13,902 nt of DNA, taken from assembly GCA_016784825.1 (NCBI GenBank), contig JADHTT010000007.1, forward strand, positions 1 to 13,902, in the 5' to 3' direction. A program made the position numbers and the translations under genes. The stretch comes from Campylobacterales bacterium (GTDB lineage Bacteria > Campylobacterota > Campylobacteria > Campylobacterales > Arcobacteraceae). A model generated the notes under the pieces. The model did not search any database. It worked only from the letters and a program-made list of their open reading frames with translations, and was not told where the DNA came from. Position 1 is the stretch's first letter, and each line of letters opens with the position of its first letter. This document shows, one piece after another, positions 1 to 6,773 of the stretch.

Positions 1-1
1 T

Positions 2-964
2 GCATTAAGTGGATCGCATCATGCTGCAGGATATTATGAAGGTGATAGAAAGCCTGGATGGTGGAATGACTTTATTGGTGATCATAAAGCTATCGATACT
101 ACAAAATATTTTGTTATTTGTATGAATAATATTGGCTCATGTTTTGGATCGACATCTCCACAGAGTATAAATCCAGCAACTTTGGAACCTTATAGATTCA
201 AATTCCCAGTTTTGACAATTACAGATATAGTTAAAGCACAGATTAGATTATTAAAGTTTTTGGATATTGAAAATGTACATGCTGTAGTTGGTGGTAGCAT
301 GGGTGGTATGCAAGCATTATGTTATGCAATAGAGTATCCAACTTTTGCAAAGCATATTGTAGCACTTGCTACTACAGCATATACTAGACCATGGGCAATA
401 GCCTATAATAAGGTTACAACTGAAGCAATTAGAAATGATGAAGATTTTAAAGATGGATATTATAATCCAGAAGATATTAAAAAGAACGGACTAAAGGGTC
501 TTGCTGTTGGTAGAATGGCTGGTCATATTTCATATCTAAGTCCCCATAGTATGAATGATAAATTTGGCAGAAGATATGCTAATGACGATGGACTTTATGA
601 GTTATTTGGTAGATTTGAAGTTGAAAGATATCTAGAATATAATGGATATAATTTTCCACATAATTTTGATCCATTAAGTTATTTATATATAGTAAAAACA
701 ATGAATATATTTAATGCAGCAAGAGGGAGTGATACATTAGCTCAAAGTTTATCATTAATACAGTCAAGATTACATCTTATATCGTTTAGTGGTGATACTT
801 TGTTTATGCCATCAGAGATGGAAGAGATTAGAGATATTATGAATAGTATTGGTAGTAGTAGTCTTGTGACATATAAAGAGATTCACAGTAATTATGGGCA
901 TGATGCTTTCTTAGTAGAAGTAGATAAATTTGCCCAGTATGTAAGCAACTTATTAGAGGAATAA
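2..964 (+). CDS. metX: Homoserine O-acetyltransferase (MetX), 5' end outside window
   Basis: This enzyme acylates the hydroxyl of homoserine, normally from acetyl-CoA, to commit it to methionine synthesis in the cytoplasm. The reading frame is open from base 2, so the ATG at 122 is internal and the gene runs off the left edge; 320 codons are present. The first residues (ALSGSHHAAG) are a recognisable MetX N-terminal stretch. It is an alpha/beta-hydrolase: the nucleophile elbow GGSMGGM puts the catalytic serine at in-window residue 99 (bases 296-298), and the acid and histidine are Asp265 (SGDTLFMPS) and His300 (NYGHDAF), so the triad is complete. The acyl donor (acetyl or succinyl) cannot be settled from sequence alone. 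It is the first visible gene of a metX-xseB-E1-tyrA cluster, with one base between its stop and xseB. Confidence 0.93.
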   Translation, partial: ALSGSHHAAGYYEGDRKPGWWNDFIGDHKAIDTTKYFVICMNNIGSCFGSTSPQSINPATLEPYRFKFPVLTITDIVKAQIRLLKFLDIENVHAVVGGSMGGMQALCYAIEYPTFAKHIVALATTAYTRPWAIAYNKVTTEAIRNDEDFKDGYYNPEDIKKNGLKGLAVGRMAGHISYLSPHSMNDKFGRRYANDDGLYELFGRFEVERYLEYNGYNFPHNFDPLSYLYIVKTMNIFNAARGSDTLAQSLSLIQSRLHLISFSGDTLFMPSEMEEIRDIMNSIGSSSLVTYKEIHSNYGHDAFLVEVDKFAQYVSNLLEE

Positions 965-965
965 T

Positions 966-1148
966 ATGGAATTTGAAGAGAAAATTAAATCGGCTAAAAA
1001 AATTTTAGAAAAGCTAATTGATCCAGAAATTACACTTGCTACTAGTGTAGATATTTATAAAGATGGTATGAAGGAATTAGAAGAGGCTCAAAAACTACTT
1101 GATGATGCTAAACTACAATATGAAGAGTTACATACAGTAAATGAATGA
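966..1148 (+). CDS. xseB: Exodeoxyribonuclease VII small subunit (XseB)
   Basis: XseB is the small helical subunit that coats the XseA catalytic subunit of exonuclease VII, which degrades single-stranded DNA. The 60-residue product has the family pattern: an N-terminal FEEKIKSAKKILEKL helix, a short linker containing DPEITL, then a second helix with YKDGMKELEEAQKLLDDAK. It is shorter than the E. coli protein (about 80 residues), lacking only tail. The ATG follows the metX stop after a single base, and the end of metX supplies a GAGGA ribosome site at 956-960, so translation is probably coupled. Its last 8 bases overlap the next gene. xseA is not in the window. The link to amino-acid genes looks like shared transcription rather than shared function. 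Confidence 0.85.
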   Translation: MEFEEKIKSAKKILEKLIDPEITLATSVDIYKDGMKELEEAQKLLDDAKLQYEELHTVNE

Positions 1149-1830
1149 TTTTAACGCATATTTTAATCGTCAGATACAGTTATGGGGTGAAGATACACAA
1201 AACTCTTTACAAGATAAAAAGATAGCTATTATTGGTTGTGGTGGATTAGGTTGTTCTATAGGTATTGCATTAGGTGCAAGTGGAATTGGACAGATAGATT
1301 TAGTAGATTTTGATGAGGTTGGTGTACATAATATTCATCGTCAAATAGGATTTGTTGTAGGTGATGAGGGTAAAAAAAAGTGTGATGTATTAAAAAAACT
1401 ATTACAAAATCGTTGTCCATATGTAAGGGTTAATTCATTTGATAGTGACTTTGATACTTTCACTACACAAACTACAATGAAGTATGATCTTATTTTAGAT
1501 GCTACAGATAATCTTACTGTACGAGCTATGATTAATAGTTATGCTAAACAAAATAATATTAATTGGATATATGGTAGTGTTGAGCAATTTCATGGTCAAG
1601 TATGTTTTTTTGAAAATGCTAGTTTTGAAAGTATATTCCAAATAAGTGATCATACACCAGCTGGTATCACAGCTCCGATAGTTATGCATATTGCATCATT
1701 ACAGGCAAATTTAGCACTTAGGTTTTTAGCAGGTCTTAGTGTTGTAAAAGATAAATTGTATTACTTGTCATTTAATAGCGATGGTGAGCTTGATACAAAA
1801 AAATTTAATTTACCAAAGCAGGAGCTTTAG
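1141..1830 (+). CDS. ThiF/MoeB/HesA-family E1-like protein, short, without zinc or catalytic cysteines
   Basis: This family adenylates the C-terminal glycine of ubiquitin-like sulfur carriers (ThiS, MoaD) or performs other ATP-dependent activations. The 229-residue product has the Rossmann ATP-binding core: GCGGLG at residues 32-37, DFDEVGVHNIHRQ at 56-68 and DATDN at 120-124. The C-terminal helix AGITAPIVMHIASLQANLALRFL (residues 174-196) matches the usual MoeB/ThiF ending. The zinc-binding CxxC pairs are absent, and so is the loop that carries the catalytic cysteine in ThiF and MoeB: CFFENASFESIF runs almost directly into HTPAGITAP. Its only cysteines are at 33, 38, 81, 92 and 155. A thiamin or molybdopterin role is therefore not assured, and no thiS, thiG or moaD lies nearby. 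The ATG overlaps xseB by 8 bases, with only a weak, distant GAAGAG upstream. Confidence 0.75.
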   Translation: MNDFNAYFNRQIQLWGEDTQNSLQDKKIAIIGCGGLGCSIGIALGASGIGQIDLVDFDEVGVHNIHRQIGFVVGDEGKKKCDVLKKLLQNRCPYVRVNSFDSDFDTFTTQTTMKYDLILDATDNLTVRAMINSYAKQNNINWIYGSVEQFHGQVCFFENASFESIFQISDHTPAGITAPIVMHIASLQANLALRFLAGLSVVKDKLYYLSFNSDGELDTKKFNLPKQEL

Positions 1831-2658
1831 ATGACATTTGGAATTGTTGGACTTGGGTTAATGGGTGGTTCATTTGCTAAGTCTTTAAAACAAAATGGTT
1901 TATCTAGAACTGTTTATGGTTTTGATCATAATAAGAGACATCAAGAAGAAGCAATAAAATTAGGTCTAGTTGATGAGCTTGTCAATATTGAGACAATCAA
2001 AACATGTGATGTGATTATTTTAGCTATTCCTGTAGATGGAATTATTTCTATTATGACGGATCTTGAAGATATTAGTATAAATACAACAATTATTGATCTA
2101 GGTAGTACAAAAGAGGATATTGTTAAAAATATACCAAATACTATTCGAAAAAATTTCATAGCTGCTCACCCAATGACTGGTACAGAAAAAAATGGACCAA
2201 AGGCAGCATTTGATAGTTTATACATAGATAAAATAGTTGTATTATGTGATCTTGAAGATAATGGTGAACTACATATAAAACGGGCAAGAAATATTTTTGA
2301 AAATATGAAAATGAAGATTATATATATGGGATCAAAAGAGCATGATATGCATGCATGCTATATGTCTCATCTTCCTCATGCTATATCTTATGCTCTTGCA
2401 AATACGGTAATGGATCATGAAACACCTAGAGAAATTATAACTTTAGCTGCTGGTGGTTTTAGAGATATGAGTAGAATTGCTAAATCATCACCACATATGT
2501 GGAGTGATATCTTTAGACAAAATAGATCTAATTTACTAGAGTCTATAGAAATTTTTGAAGATAATATGACCAAGATGAAGCAAATGCTTCAAGATGAAGA
2601 CTATGATGGTTTATCAAAATGGATGAAAAAGGCAAATAGTTTACATAAGATTTTATAA
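1831..2658 (+). CDS. tyrA: Prephenate dehydrogenase (TyrA)
   Basis: TyrA oxidatively decarboxylates prephenate to 4-hydroxyphenylpyruvate, the penultimate step of tyrosine synthesis, in the cytoplasm. The 275-residue protein opens with a dinucleotide-binding GLGLMGG (residues 7-13), continues with IDLGSTK (88-94) and HPMTGTE (113-119), the prephenate-binding signature, and has MSHLPHAISYALAN in the C-terminal helical domain. It is the dehydrogenase domain alone, with no chorismate mutase fusion and no obvious ACT domain after it, so tyrosine feedback may be weak or act through the core. The ATG directly follows the preceding TAG, and AGGAG at 1820-1824 is well spaced. It ends the plus-strand cluster, 5 bases from the convergent folP stop. 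Confidence 0.9.
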   Translation: MTFGIVGLGLMGGSFAKSLKQNGLSRTVYGFDHNKRHQEEAIKLGLVDELVNIETIKTCDVIILAIPVDGIISIMTDLEDISINTTIIDLGSTKEDIVKNIPNTIRKNFIAAHPMTGTEKNGPKAAFDSLYIDKIVVLCDLEDNGELHIKRARNIFENMKMKIIYMGSKEHDMHACYMSHLPHAISYALANTVMDHETPREIITLAAGGFRDMSRIAKSSPHMWSDIFRQNRSNLLESIEIFEDNMTKMKQMLQDEDYDGLSKWMKKANSLHKIL

Positions 2659-2677
2659 GAGTTCTAAATCTCTTGTA
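2654..2677. terminator. Weak hairpin at the tyrA/folP convergent junction
   Basis: Bases 2654-2661 (TATAAGAG) can pair with 2670-2677 (CTCTTGTA), giving an 8-bp stem that includes one G-U pair around an 8-base loop. It spans both stop codons of the convergent genes. There is no following T-run on the plus strand, so a terminator role is only suggested by position. Confidence 0.25.
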
Positions 2678-3800
2678 TAGCTTCTTGAACCTTGATAGCT
2701 TGAACATGCTCTTTTACATCATGTACTCTAATAATTGAAGCACCTTGTTCTATACCTTTTAGATGTATTGCTATAGTACCTGGTAGTCTTTGCTCAATAG
2801 GTGTTGGTATAATATTATTTATCATAGATTTTCTACTTGCACCTAGAAGTATTTCATATCCAAAATGTCTAAAATGATCTAAATTTTTTAAAAGCATAAG
2901 ATTATGTTCTAATGTTTTACCAAATCCAATACCTACATCTAGAATAATATTCTTTATACCAAATTTTTGTGCTTTTGTGATACGTTCTTTAAAAAAACTA
3001 TCAATATCTAAAATAATATCATCATATTTTGGATTATCTTGCATAGTATCAGGAGAGCCTTGCATATGCATTATTACAATAGATGCATCATAAAATGCCA
3101 CAAGTTGAGCAACCTTATCATTAGTTAATCCAGTAATATCATTAACAATTTTAAAACCATTTTGCAAAGCATATTCTATAACCAATGGCTCATAAGAATC
3201 TATAGAAAATGTAGCATTATTATATAGTTTTTCTTTGGCTATATGATCAATAATTGGTTTAACTCTGTCAAGCTCTTCTTGAGGTGTAATAGCTTGACTA
3301 CCTGGTTTACTAGATACCCCACCAATATCAATTATAGAAGCGCCATCATTTATCATTTTGTTAATTGTATTGAATGCATTAATATCTTTAAATCTACTAC
3401 TGTCATAAAAACTATCATCATTTGCATTTATAACACCCATAACTTGTGTATTAAATTTTTTTAGATTTATAAAATTTGGTAATTGTTTTGCAAGTTCTTT
3501 TAGTCCAAATGGTTGAGCAAGTTCTTTTTTTGATAGTATTTTAAAATGTTTATTTGTACCAATTAATATAACATTCACATATTTCTCTTTTGCAATTATA
3601 ACACCATGTGGAACAGCAAGATCAGCACCAATTGATAATGCATCTTGTTTTAGTATATTAGCTGCACCTACATGAATATTTTTTATATAAAGCATATTTA
3701 TATTGGCCTTATTTGCCATAATTTTAGCTCCACTACTATCGCTACCTAAGTCTAAAAATAGTTGCTCTTTATTAGCTGAATTAATCTTATATATTTGCAT
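2664..3800 (-). CDS. folP: Dihydropteroate synthase (FolP), with N-terminal extension
   Basis: FolP condenses p-aminobenzoate with dihydropterin pyrophosphate to make dihydropteroate in folate synthesis; it is the sulfonamide target. The 378-residue product is about 100 residues longer than the usual enzyme. The TIM-barrel begins near residue 118 and carries MGVINANDDSF (121-131), IIDIGGVSSKPGS (156-168), SIDSY (199-203), IVNDITG (218-224), MHMQGSPDTMQ (244-254), LDVGIGFGKTLEHN (287-300) and GASRKS (320-325). Several loops differ from the common form (NVTPDSF becomes NANDDSF; DIGGESTRPG becomes DIGGVSSKPG; LDPGIGFGKT becomes LDVGIGFGKT). I recall similar changes and length in Helicobacter FolP, so this is probably lineage-typical. 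The N-terminal 118 residues have no recognised domain. The start overlaps the end of holB by 14 bases, with AAAGG in front of the ATG. Confidence 0.9.
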   Translation of the reverse strand: MQIYKINSANKEQLFLDLGSDSSGAKIMANKANINMLYIKNIHVGAANILKQDALSIGADLAVPHGVIIAKEKYVNVILIGTNKHFKILSKKELAQPFGLKELAKQLPNFINLKKFNTQVMGVINANDDSFYDSSRFKDINAFNTINKMINDGASIIDIGGVSSKPGSQAITPQEELDRVKPIIDHIAKEKLYNNATFSIDSYEPLVIEYALQNGFKIVNDITGLTNDKVAQLVAFYDASIVIMHMQGSPDTMQDNPKYDDIILDIDSFFKERITKAQKFGIKNIILDVGIGFGKTLEHNLMLLKNLDHFRHFGYEILLGASRKSMINNIIPTPIEQRLPGTIAIHLKGIEQGASIIRVHDVKEHVQAIKVQEAIQEI

Positions 3801-4431
3801 TTTTGAGCCTTTTATTATTAGAGTGCAATATTGTAAGAAGTATTGTTGTTAATATATTAATAGGTTTAGAATTTAGTTCTAATAGTTTTATTGATCGTGC
3901 GAATATATCTAGTTCATCACCAGTAAAGTATATATTATGATTGGTTGATTGTCTTAAAAGTTCATTAACGATAAGTTTTACTTCATCTTTAGAAACTCTT
4001 TGTTTTTCTTTTAGGAATGTATAAATATCTTTTAAATCTAAACTTTTGATATTTAATTCTAGGTTGTAAATCTCCTTTGGAGTTGACACATATCTATGAG
4101 ACATTCTAGATAAAATAGTTGGCAATAGATTTGATTTTGAAGTGGTGATGATTATGAAAACAATATTTCTTGGTGGCTCTTCAAGAACTTTTAATAGTTT
4201 GTTTTGTGCTTCTAGTTCAAATTTATTGGCACTAAGTATAATATATTTTAGATCTGCAGAAGCTATATAGGCTTCTTTAATTGCTTTTTGTGCATGAGAA
4301 ATTTTAAAGTTTGACTTACCTTCCTCTTCATTATTAATAATTCTAGATGAGTGCGTGGGTAAAGATAAAATGATTTGTTGGGTAAATCCTTCAAAGTCTT
4401 TGGTGATGATGATTTCAGACTTTTGTATCAT
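3787..4431 (-). CDS. holB: DNA polymerase III delta' subunit (HolB), short form
   Basis: This is the clamp-loader subunit that works with DnaX and HolA to place the sliding clamp on DNA. The 214-residue protein keeps the AAA+ core signatures LLKVLEEPP (residues 79-87) and LLPTILSR (102-109), which contains the SRx arginine. It lacks a P-loop, as expected for a delta' subunit, and also lacks the zinc-binding cysteine cluster; it is much shorter than the roughly 330-residue E. coli protein, so the C-terminal collar domain is reduced. Short HolB next to hobA is what I would expect in Campylobacterota. Ten bases separate it from the hobA stop, and no strong ribosome site is visible, consistent with coupling to hobA translation. 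Confidence 0.85.
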   Translation of the reverse strand: MIQKSEIIITKDFEGFTQQIILSLPTHSSRIINNEEEGKSNFKISHAQKAIKEAYIASADLKYIILSANKFELEAQNKLLKVLEEPPRNIVFIIITTSKSNLLPTILSRMSHRYVSTPKEIYNLELNIKSLDLKDIYTFLKEKQRVSKDEVKLIVNELLRQSTNHNIYFTGDELDIFARSIKLLELNSKPINILTTILLTILHSNNKRLKNANI

Positions 4432-4441
4432 CGTAAAACTT

Positions 4442-4993
4442 TTATGAATCTAAATTAATATCAGCAAACAAAACAGCTTCTAGTGTTTTGTTGAATAGAT
4501 TGAAAATTTGCAAAAGTTTTAAATCTAAATGTTCATCATTTTTCAAACTTAAACTATTTGGTAGTTCTTCATCAAGAAGCCACATAAATGAGTTTGAATT
4601 ATATTTTGGAAGTATAGATTGCGTACTGTTTCCATCTCCTATATACCAAAATACATATCCATTGGGAAAAGATATATTTAGCATATCTAGGATTAGCTGT
4701 ATATCCTCTTCAGATTTTATTTTATCAATACTTGTACAAATTGATTTTAGATCATAAAAAGGTAAATATGGTCTATTATTTTTAGGATTATTGATGTTTG
4801 CAAGAATATACTGACTAAACCATTGTCTACTATCATCAGTAATGATCAGTATTGTACTATTGTGTTCTAGAAGTGATTTAAGTGACTTAACAACTAGAGG
4901 TGTCCATTCAAACTTTTTCTCCTCTAGCCATGTTGAATCTATACTTTTTTCATTTCTAATAGTATTGATTGTCCAATTTAAAACTTCTTGCAT
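4442..4993 (-). CDS. hobA: DnaA initiator-associating protein HobA
   Basis: HobA is a Campylobacterota-specific factor that forms a tetramer, binds domain I of DnaA and promotes assembly of DnaA on the origin; it is the structural counterpart of E. coli DiaA. The 183-residue product agrees with H. pylori HobA (HP1230, about 180 residues) in length and landmarks: a central ILIITDDSRQWFSQYILANIN segment (residues about 48-68), a YDLKSI stretch where H. pylori has VIDFNA, a short GYVFWYIG strand, FMWLLDEEL, and the C-terminal LDLKLLQIFNLFNKTLEAVLF helix. The DDSRQWF patch corresponds to the phosphosugar-isomerase-like core. It lies between lysC (18-base gap) and holB (10-base gap), so two replication proteins share an operon with aspartokinase. 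The ribosome site is weak. Confidence 0.92.
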   Translation of the reverse strand: MQEVLNWTINTIRNEKSIDSTWLEEKKFEWTPLVVKSLKSLLEHNSTILIITDDSRQWFSQYILANINNPKNNRPYLPFYDLKSICTSIDKIKSEEDIQLILDMLNISFPNGYVFWYIGDGNSTQSILPKYNSNSFMWLLDEELPNSLSLKNDEHLDLKLLQIFNLFNKTLEAVLFADINLDS

Positions 4994-5011
4994 ATTATTT
5001 AACTTATATCC

Positions 5012-6223
5012 CTATTTATCTAGCTCATATGCTTCATGAAGTGATCGTACAGCAAGTTCACTGTATTTTTCATCAATAATCATAGAAATCTTAATTTCAC
5101 TAGTACTTATGATTCTTATATTTATATTATTATTTGCTAAAGCACTAAAAGCTTTTGAAGCTACTCCAGTATGTGATTTCATACCTACACCAACAATTGA
5201 TACTTTACAAATATCTTCTTTGTAATCAATCTTGTGAGTATCAGCTTTAAACTGTTCCATTGCAGATTTTGTATTTTCTAAATCACTAGAAGGTACAGTA
5301 AAATCAAGGTTAGTTTTACTATCAATTCCAACTGTTTGCACAATCATATCTACATTGATATTTGCATTTGCTAGTGATGTAAAAATTGATGATGCAATTC
5401 CTGGATTATCAGATACGCCATACATACCTACTCTTACTTGGTTTTTATCTAGTGCTATACCACTTACTATTGGTTTTTCCATAATATTTTCTTCCTTTGT
5501 AATAAGTGTTCCCTCAACATCTGGAGTAAAACTACTTCTTGATACTAAATTTACATTTAATTTTTTTGCCATCTCTACTGATCTATTTTGTAACACTTTT
5601 GCCCCAAGTGATGCAAGTTCTAACATCTCATCATATGATATCTTATCTAGTTTCTTGGCATTTGGTTCAATTCTAGGATCTGTAGTATATATACCGTCTA
5701 CATCAGTATAAATCTCACACAGGTCAGCTTTAAGTGCTCCTGCGAGTGCAACAGCAGTTAAATCACTACCTCCACGACCAAGTGTTGTAACCCTTCCATT
5801 TTCAATATCTACACCTTGGAAACCTGCAACAATAATTATTTTATTGTCATTTAGTGCATTTTCCATATTTTTAACATTTATTGTTTCTATTCTAGCTTTT
5901 GTATGTGCAGTATCAGTAATGATACCAGCTTCCCTTCCACTCATAGAAGTTGTACTGTATCCTTGTTCATTTAGTGCAATAGATAATAAAGCTGATGTAA
6001 CTCGTTCTCCTGAACTTAGAAGTGTATCCATCTCTTTAGAATCTGGATTATTACTAAAAGTATTTGCATATTCAATAAGTTTATTTGTTTCCCCACTCAT
6101 TGCAGAAACAACAGCGACAATTTGATCACCATTGTCTTTTAGTTTTTTGATAATATTAGCTACGTTTTGTATACGCTCCAATGAGCCTACACTTGTACCA
6201 CCAAATTTAAGTACTTTAAGCAT
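5012..6223 (-). CDS. lysC: Aspartate kinase (LysC)
   Basis: Aspartokinase phosphorylates aspartate, the first step to lysine, diaminopimelate, threonine and methionine; the homoserine it supplies downstream is the substrate of MetX. The 403-residue enzyme has the kinase signatures KFGGTSVG (residues 6-13), SGERV (71-75), GRGGSD (149-154) and YTDVDGIYTTDPR (172-184). Two C-terminal ACT repeats follow (about 265-400), the second starting VSIVGVGMKSHTGVASKAFSAL, which is the usual seat of lysine or threonine feedback inhibition. It is a monofunctional enzyme of ordinary length with no homoserine dehydrogenase fusion. The ATG overlaps the rppH stop as TAATG, with GAGGGG about a dozen bases upstream, so it is probably translated partly by re-initiation. 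Confidence 0.95.
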   Translation of the reverse strand: MLKVLKFGGTSVGSLERIQNVANIIKKLKDNGDQIVAVVSAMSGETNKLIEYANTFSNNPDSKEMDTLLSSGERVTSALLSIALNEQGYSTTSMSGREAGIITDTAHTKARIETINVKNMENALNDNKIIIVAGFQGVDIENGRVTTLGRGGSDLTAVALAGALKADLCEIYTDVDGIYTTDPRIEPNAKKLDKISYDEMLELASLGAKVLQNRSVEMAKKLNVNLVSRSSFTPDVEGTLITKEENIMEKPIVSGIALDKNQVRVGMYGVSDNPGIASSIFTSLANANINVDMIVQTVGIDSKTNLDFTVPSSDLENTKSAMEQFKADTHKIDYKEDICKVSIVGVGMKSHTGVASKAFSALANNNINIRIISTSEIKISMIIDEKYSELAVRSLHEAYELDK

Positions 6224-6714
6224 TATGAAATATACCCCTCTTTTCTAAAATATTTAAGAACCTCTTTATAAACTGTTCTTTTAAAATATGTCACATGATC
6301 AAATATGTTTGTTGTAGGAACAAATTTGTAGTCATCAAACTCTGGTATATCTGTTTTGATATTTATTTTTGCACCTGGATTTAATTTTACTAAAAAATAT
6401 TTTTGTGTTTGACCATCATATGGCGCCATTTTAGCAGCTACTGACTCTGGAAAATCATAACTTACCCAAGTAGGGTATTCTGCTATTACACTTATATCAT
6501 CTGTCCCGATTTCTTCTTTTAGTTCTCGTAATAGGGCTGTTTGTACATCTTCTCCATCATCAATACCACCTTGTGGAAATTGCCATGCATTTTCTTTGAC
6601 ATCAATTCGTGATGCTATAAATACATCACTATTTAATGGATATTTAGATGATAAAACTACAGCAGCAACATTGGGTCTATAGTTCTTATTATTTTTTTTG
6701 TTTTGTTCTATCAT
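6223..6714 (-). CDS. rppH: RNA pyrophosphohydrolase (RppH/NudH)
   Basis: RppH removes pyrophosphate from the 5' triphosphate of RNA, which opens it to RNase attack, and can also hydrolyse dinucleoside polyphosphates. The 163-residue product has the opening NYRPNVAAVVLS (residues 11-22), WQFPQGG (44-50) and an intact Nudix box (49-71, with the RELKEEIG core), then SYDFPES and a YFLVKL strand. The open frame extends 28 codons further, to 6798, but that longer start would overlap the divergent hemW coding region. Relatives begin a few residues before the YRPNVAA motif, so I place the start at 6714. An A8 run lies in the first codons (T8 at 6692-6699 on the plus strand). It is the first gene of the rppH-lysC-hobA-holB-folP operon. 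Confidence 0.9.
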   Translation of the reverse strand: MIEQNKKNNKNYRPNVAAVVLSSKYPLNSDVFIASRIDVKENAWQFPQGGIDDGEDVQTALLRELKEEIGTDDISVIAEYPTWVSYDFPESVAAKMAPYDGQTQKYFLVKLNPGAKINIKTDIPEFDDYKFVPTTNIFDHVTYFKRTVYKEVLKYFRKEGYIS

Positions 6715-6773
6715 TAATTTAAAATCTTTTTTATTGTAATATACGCGAATGATATCTAAATAAGGTTTAAAAA
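6715..6773. promoter_or_regulatory. Divergent intergenic region between rppH and hemW
   Basis: These 59 bases are the only divergent gap in the window, so promoters for both the minus-strand rppH operon and the plus-strand hemW operon should lie here or just inside the flanking genes. On the minus strand, TACAAT (bases 6738 down to 6733) is a five-of-six match to the sigma-70 -10 hexamer. On the plus strand, TAATAT at 6737-6742 is a weaker candidate. No convincing -35 boxes are visible, which is usual for Campylobacterota sigma-70 promoters. Confidence 0.45.
6762..6765 (+). promoter_or_regulatory. Ribosome binding site deciding the GTG start of hemW
   Basis: AAGG lies 8 bases before the GTG at 6774. 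There is no in-frame ATG before the radical-SAM cysteine motif, so this site supports GTG as the real hemW start. Confidence 0.6.

Noticed and set aside
122..964. metX as a complete gene starting at the ATG at 122
   Set aside because: The frame is open to base 2 and encodes conserved MetX sequence before that ATG, so the gene is truncated by the window edge.
1372..1379. A8 run in the E1-like gene, and T8 (6692-6699) in rppH, as phase-variable tracts
   Set aside because: Eight A or T bases are expected by chance in such AT-rich DNA, and both lie in intact lysine/asparagine codons of housekeeping-type genes.
3574..3583. Isolated DnaA-box-like CATTCACA inside folP
   Set aside because: A single near match inside a coding region, without a cluster or AT-rich unwinding element, does not indicate an origin, despite hobA being nearby.
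4488..4757. Open frames antisense to hobA, lysC and ftsZ (for example 4488-4757, 5355-5711, 12917-13228)
   Set aside because: They are reverse-strand shadows of well-recognised genes, with serine/isoleucine-rich translations and no supporting ribosome sites.
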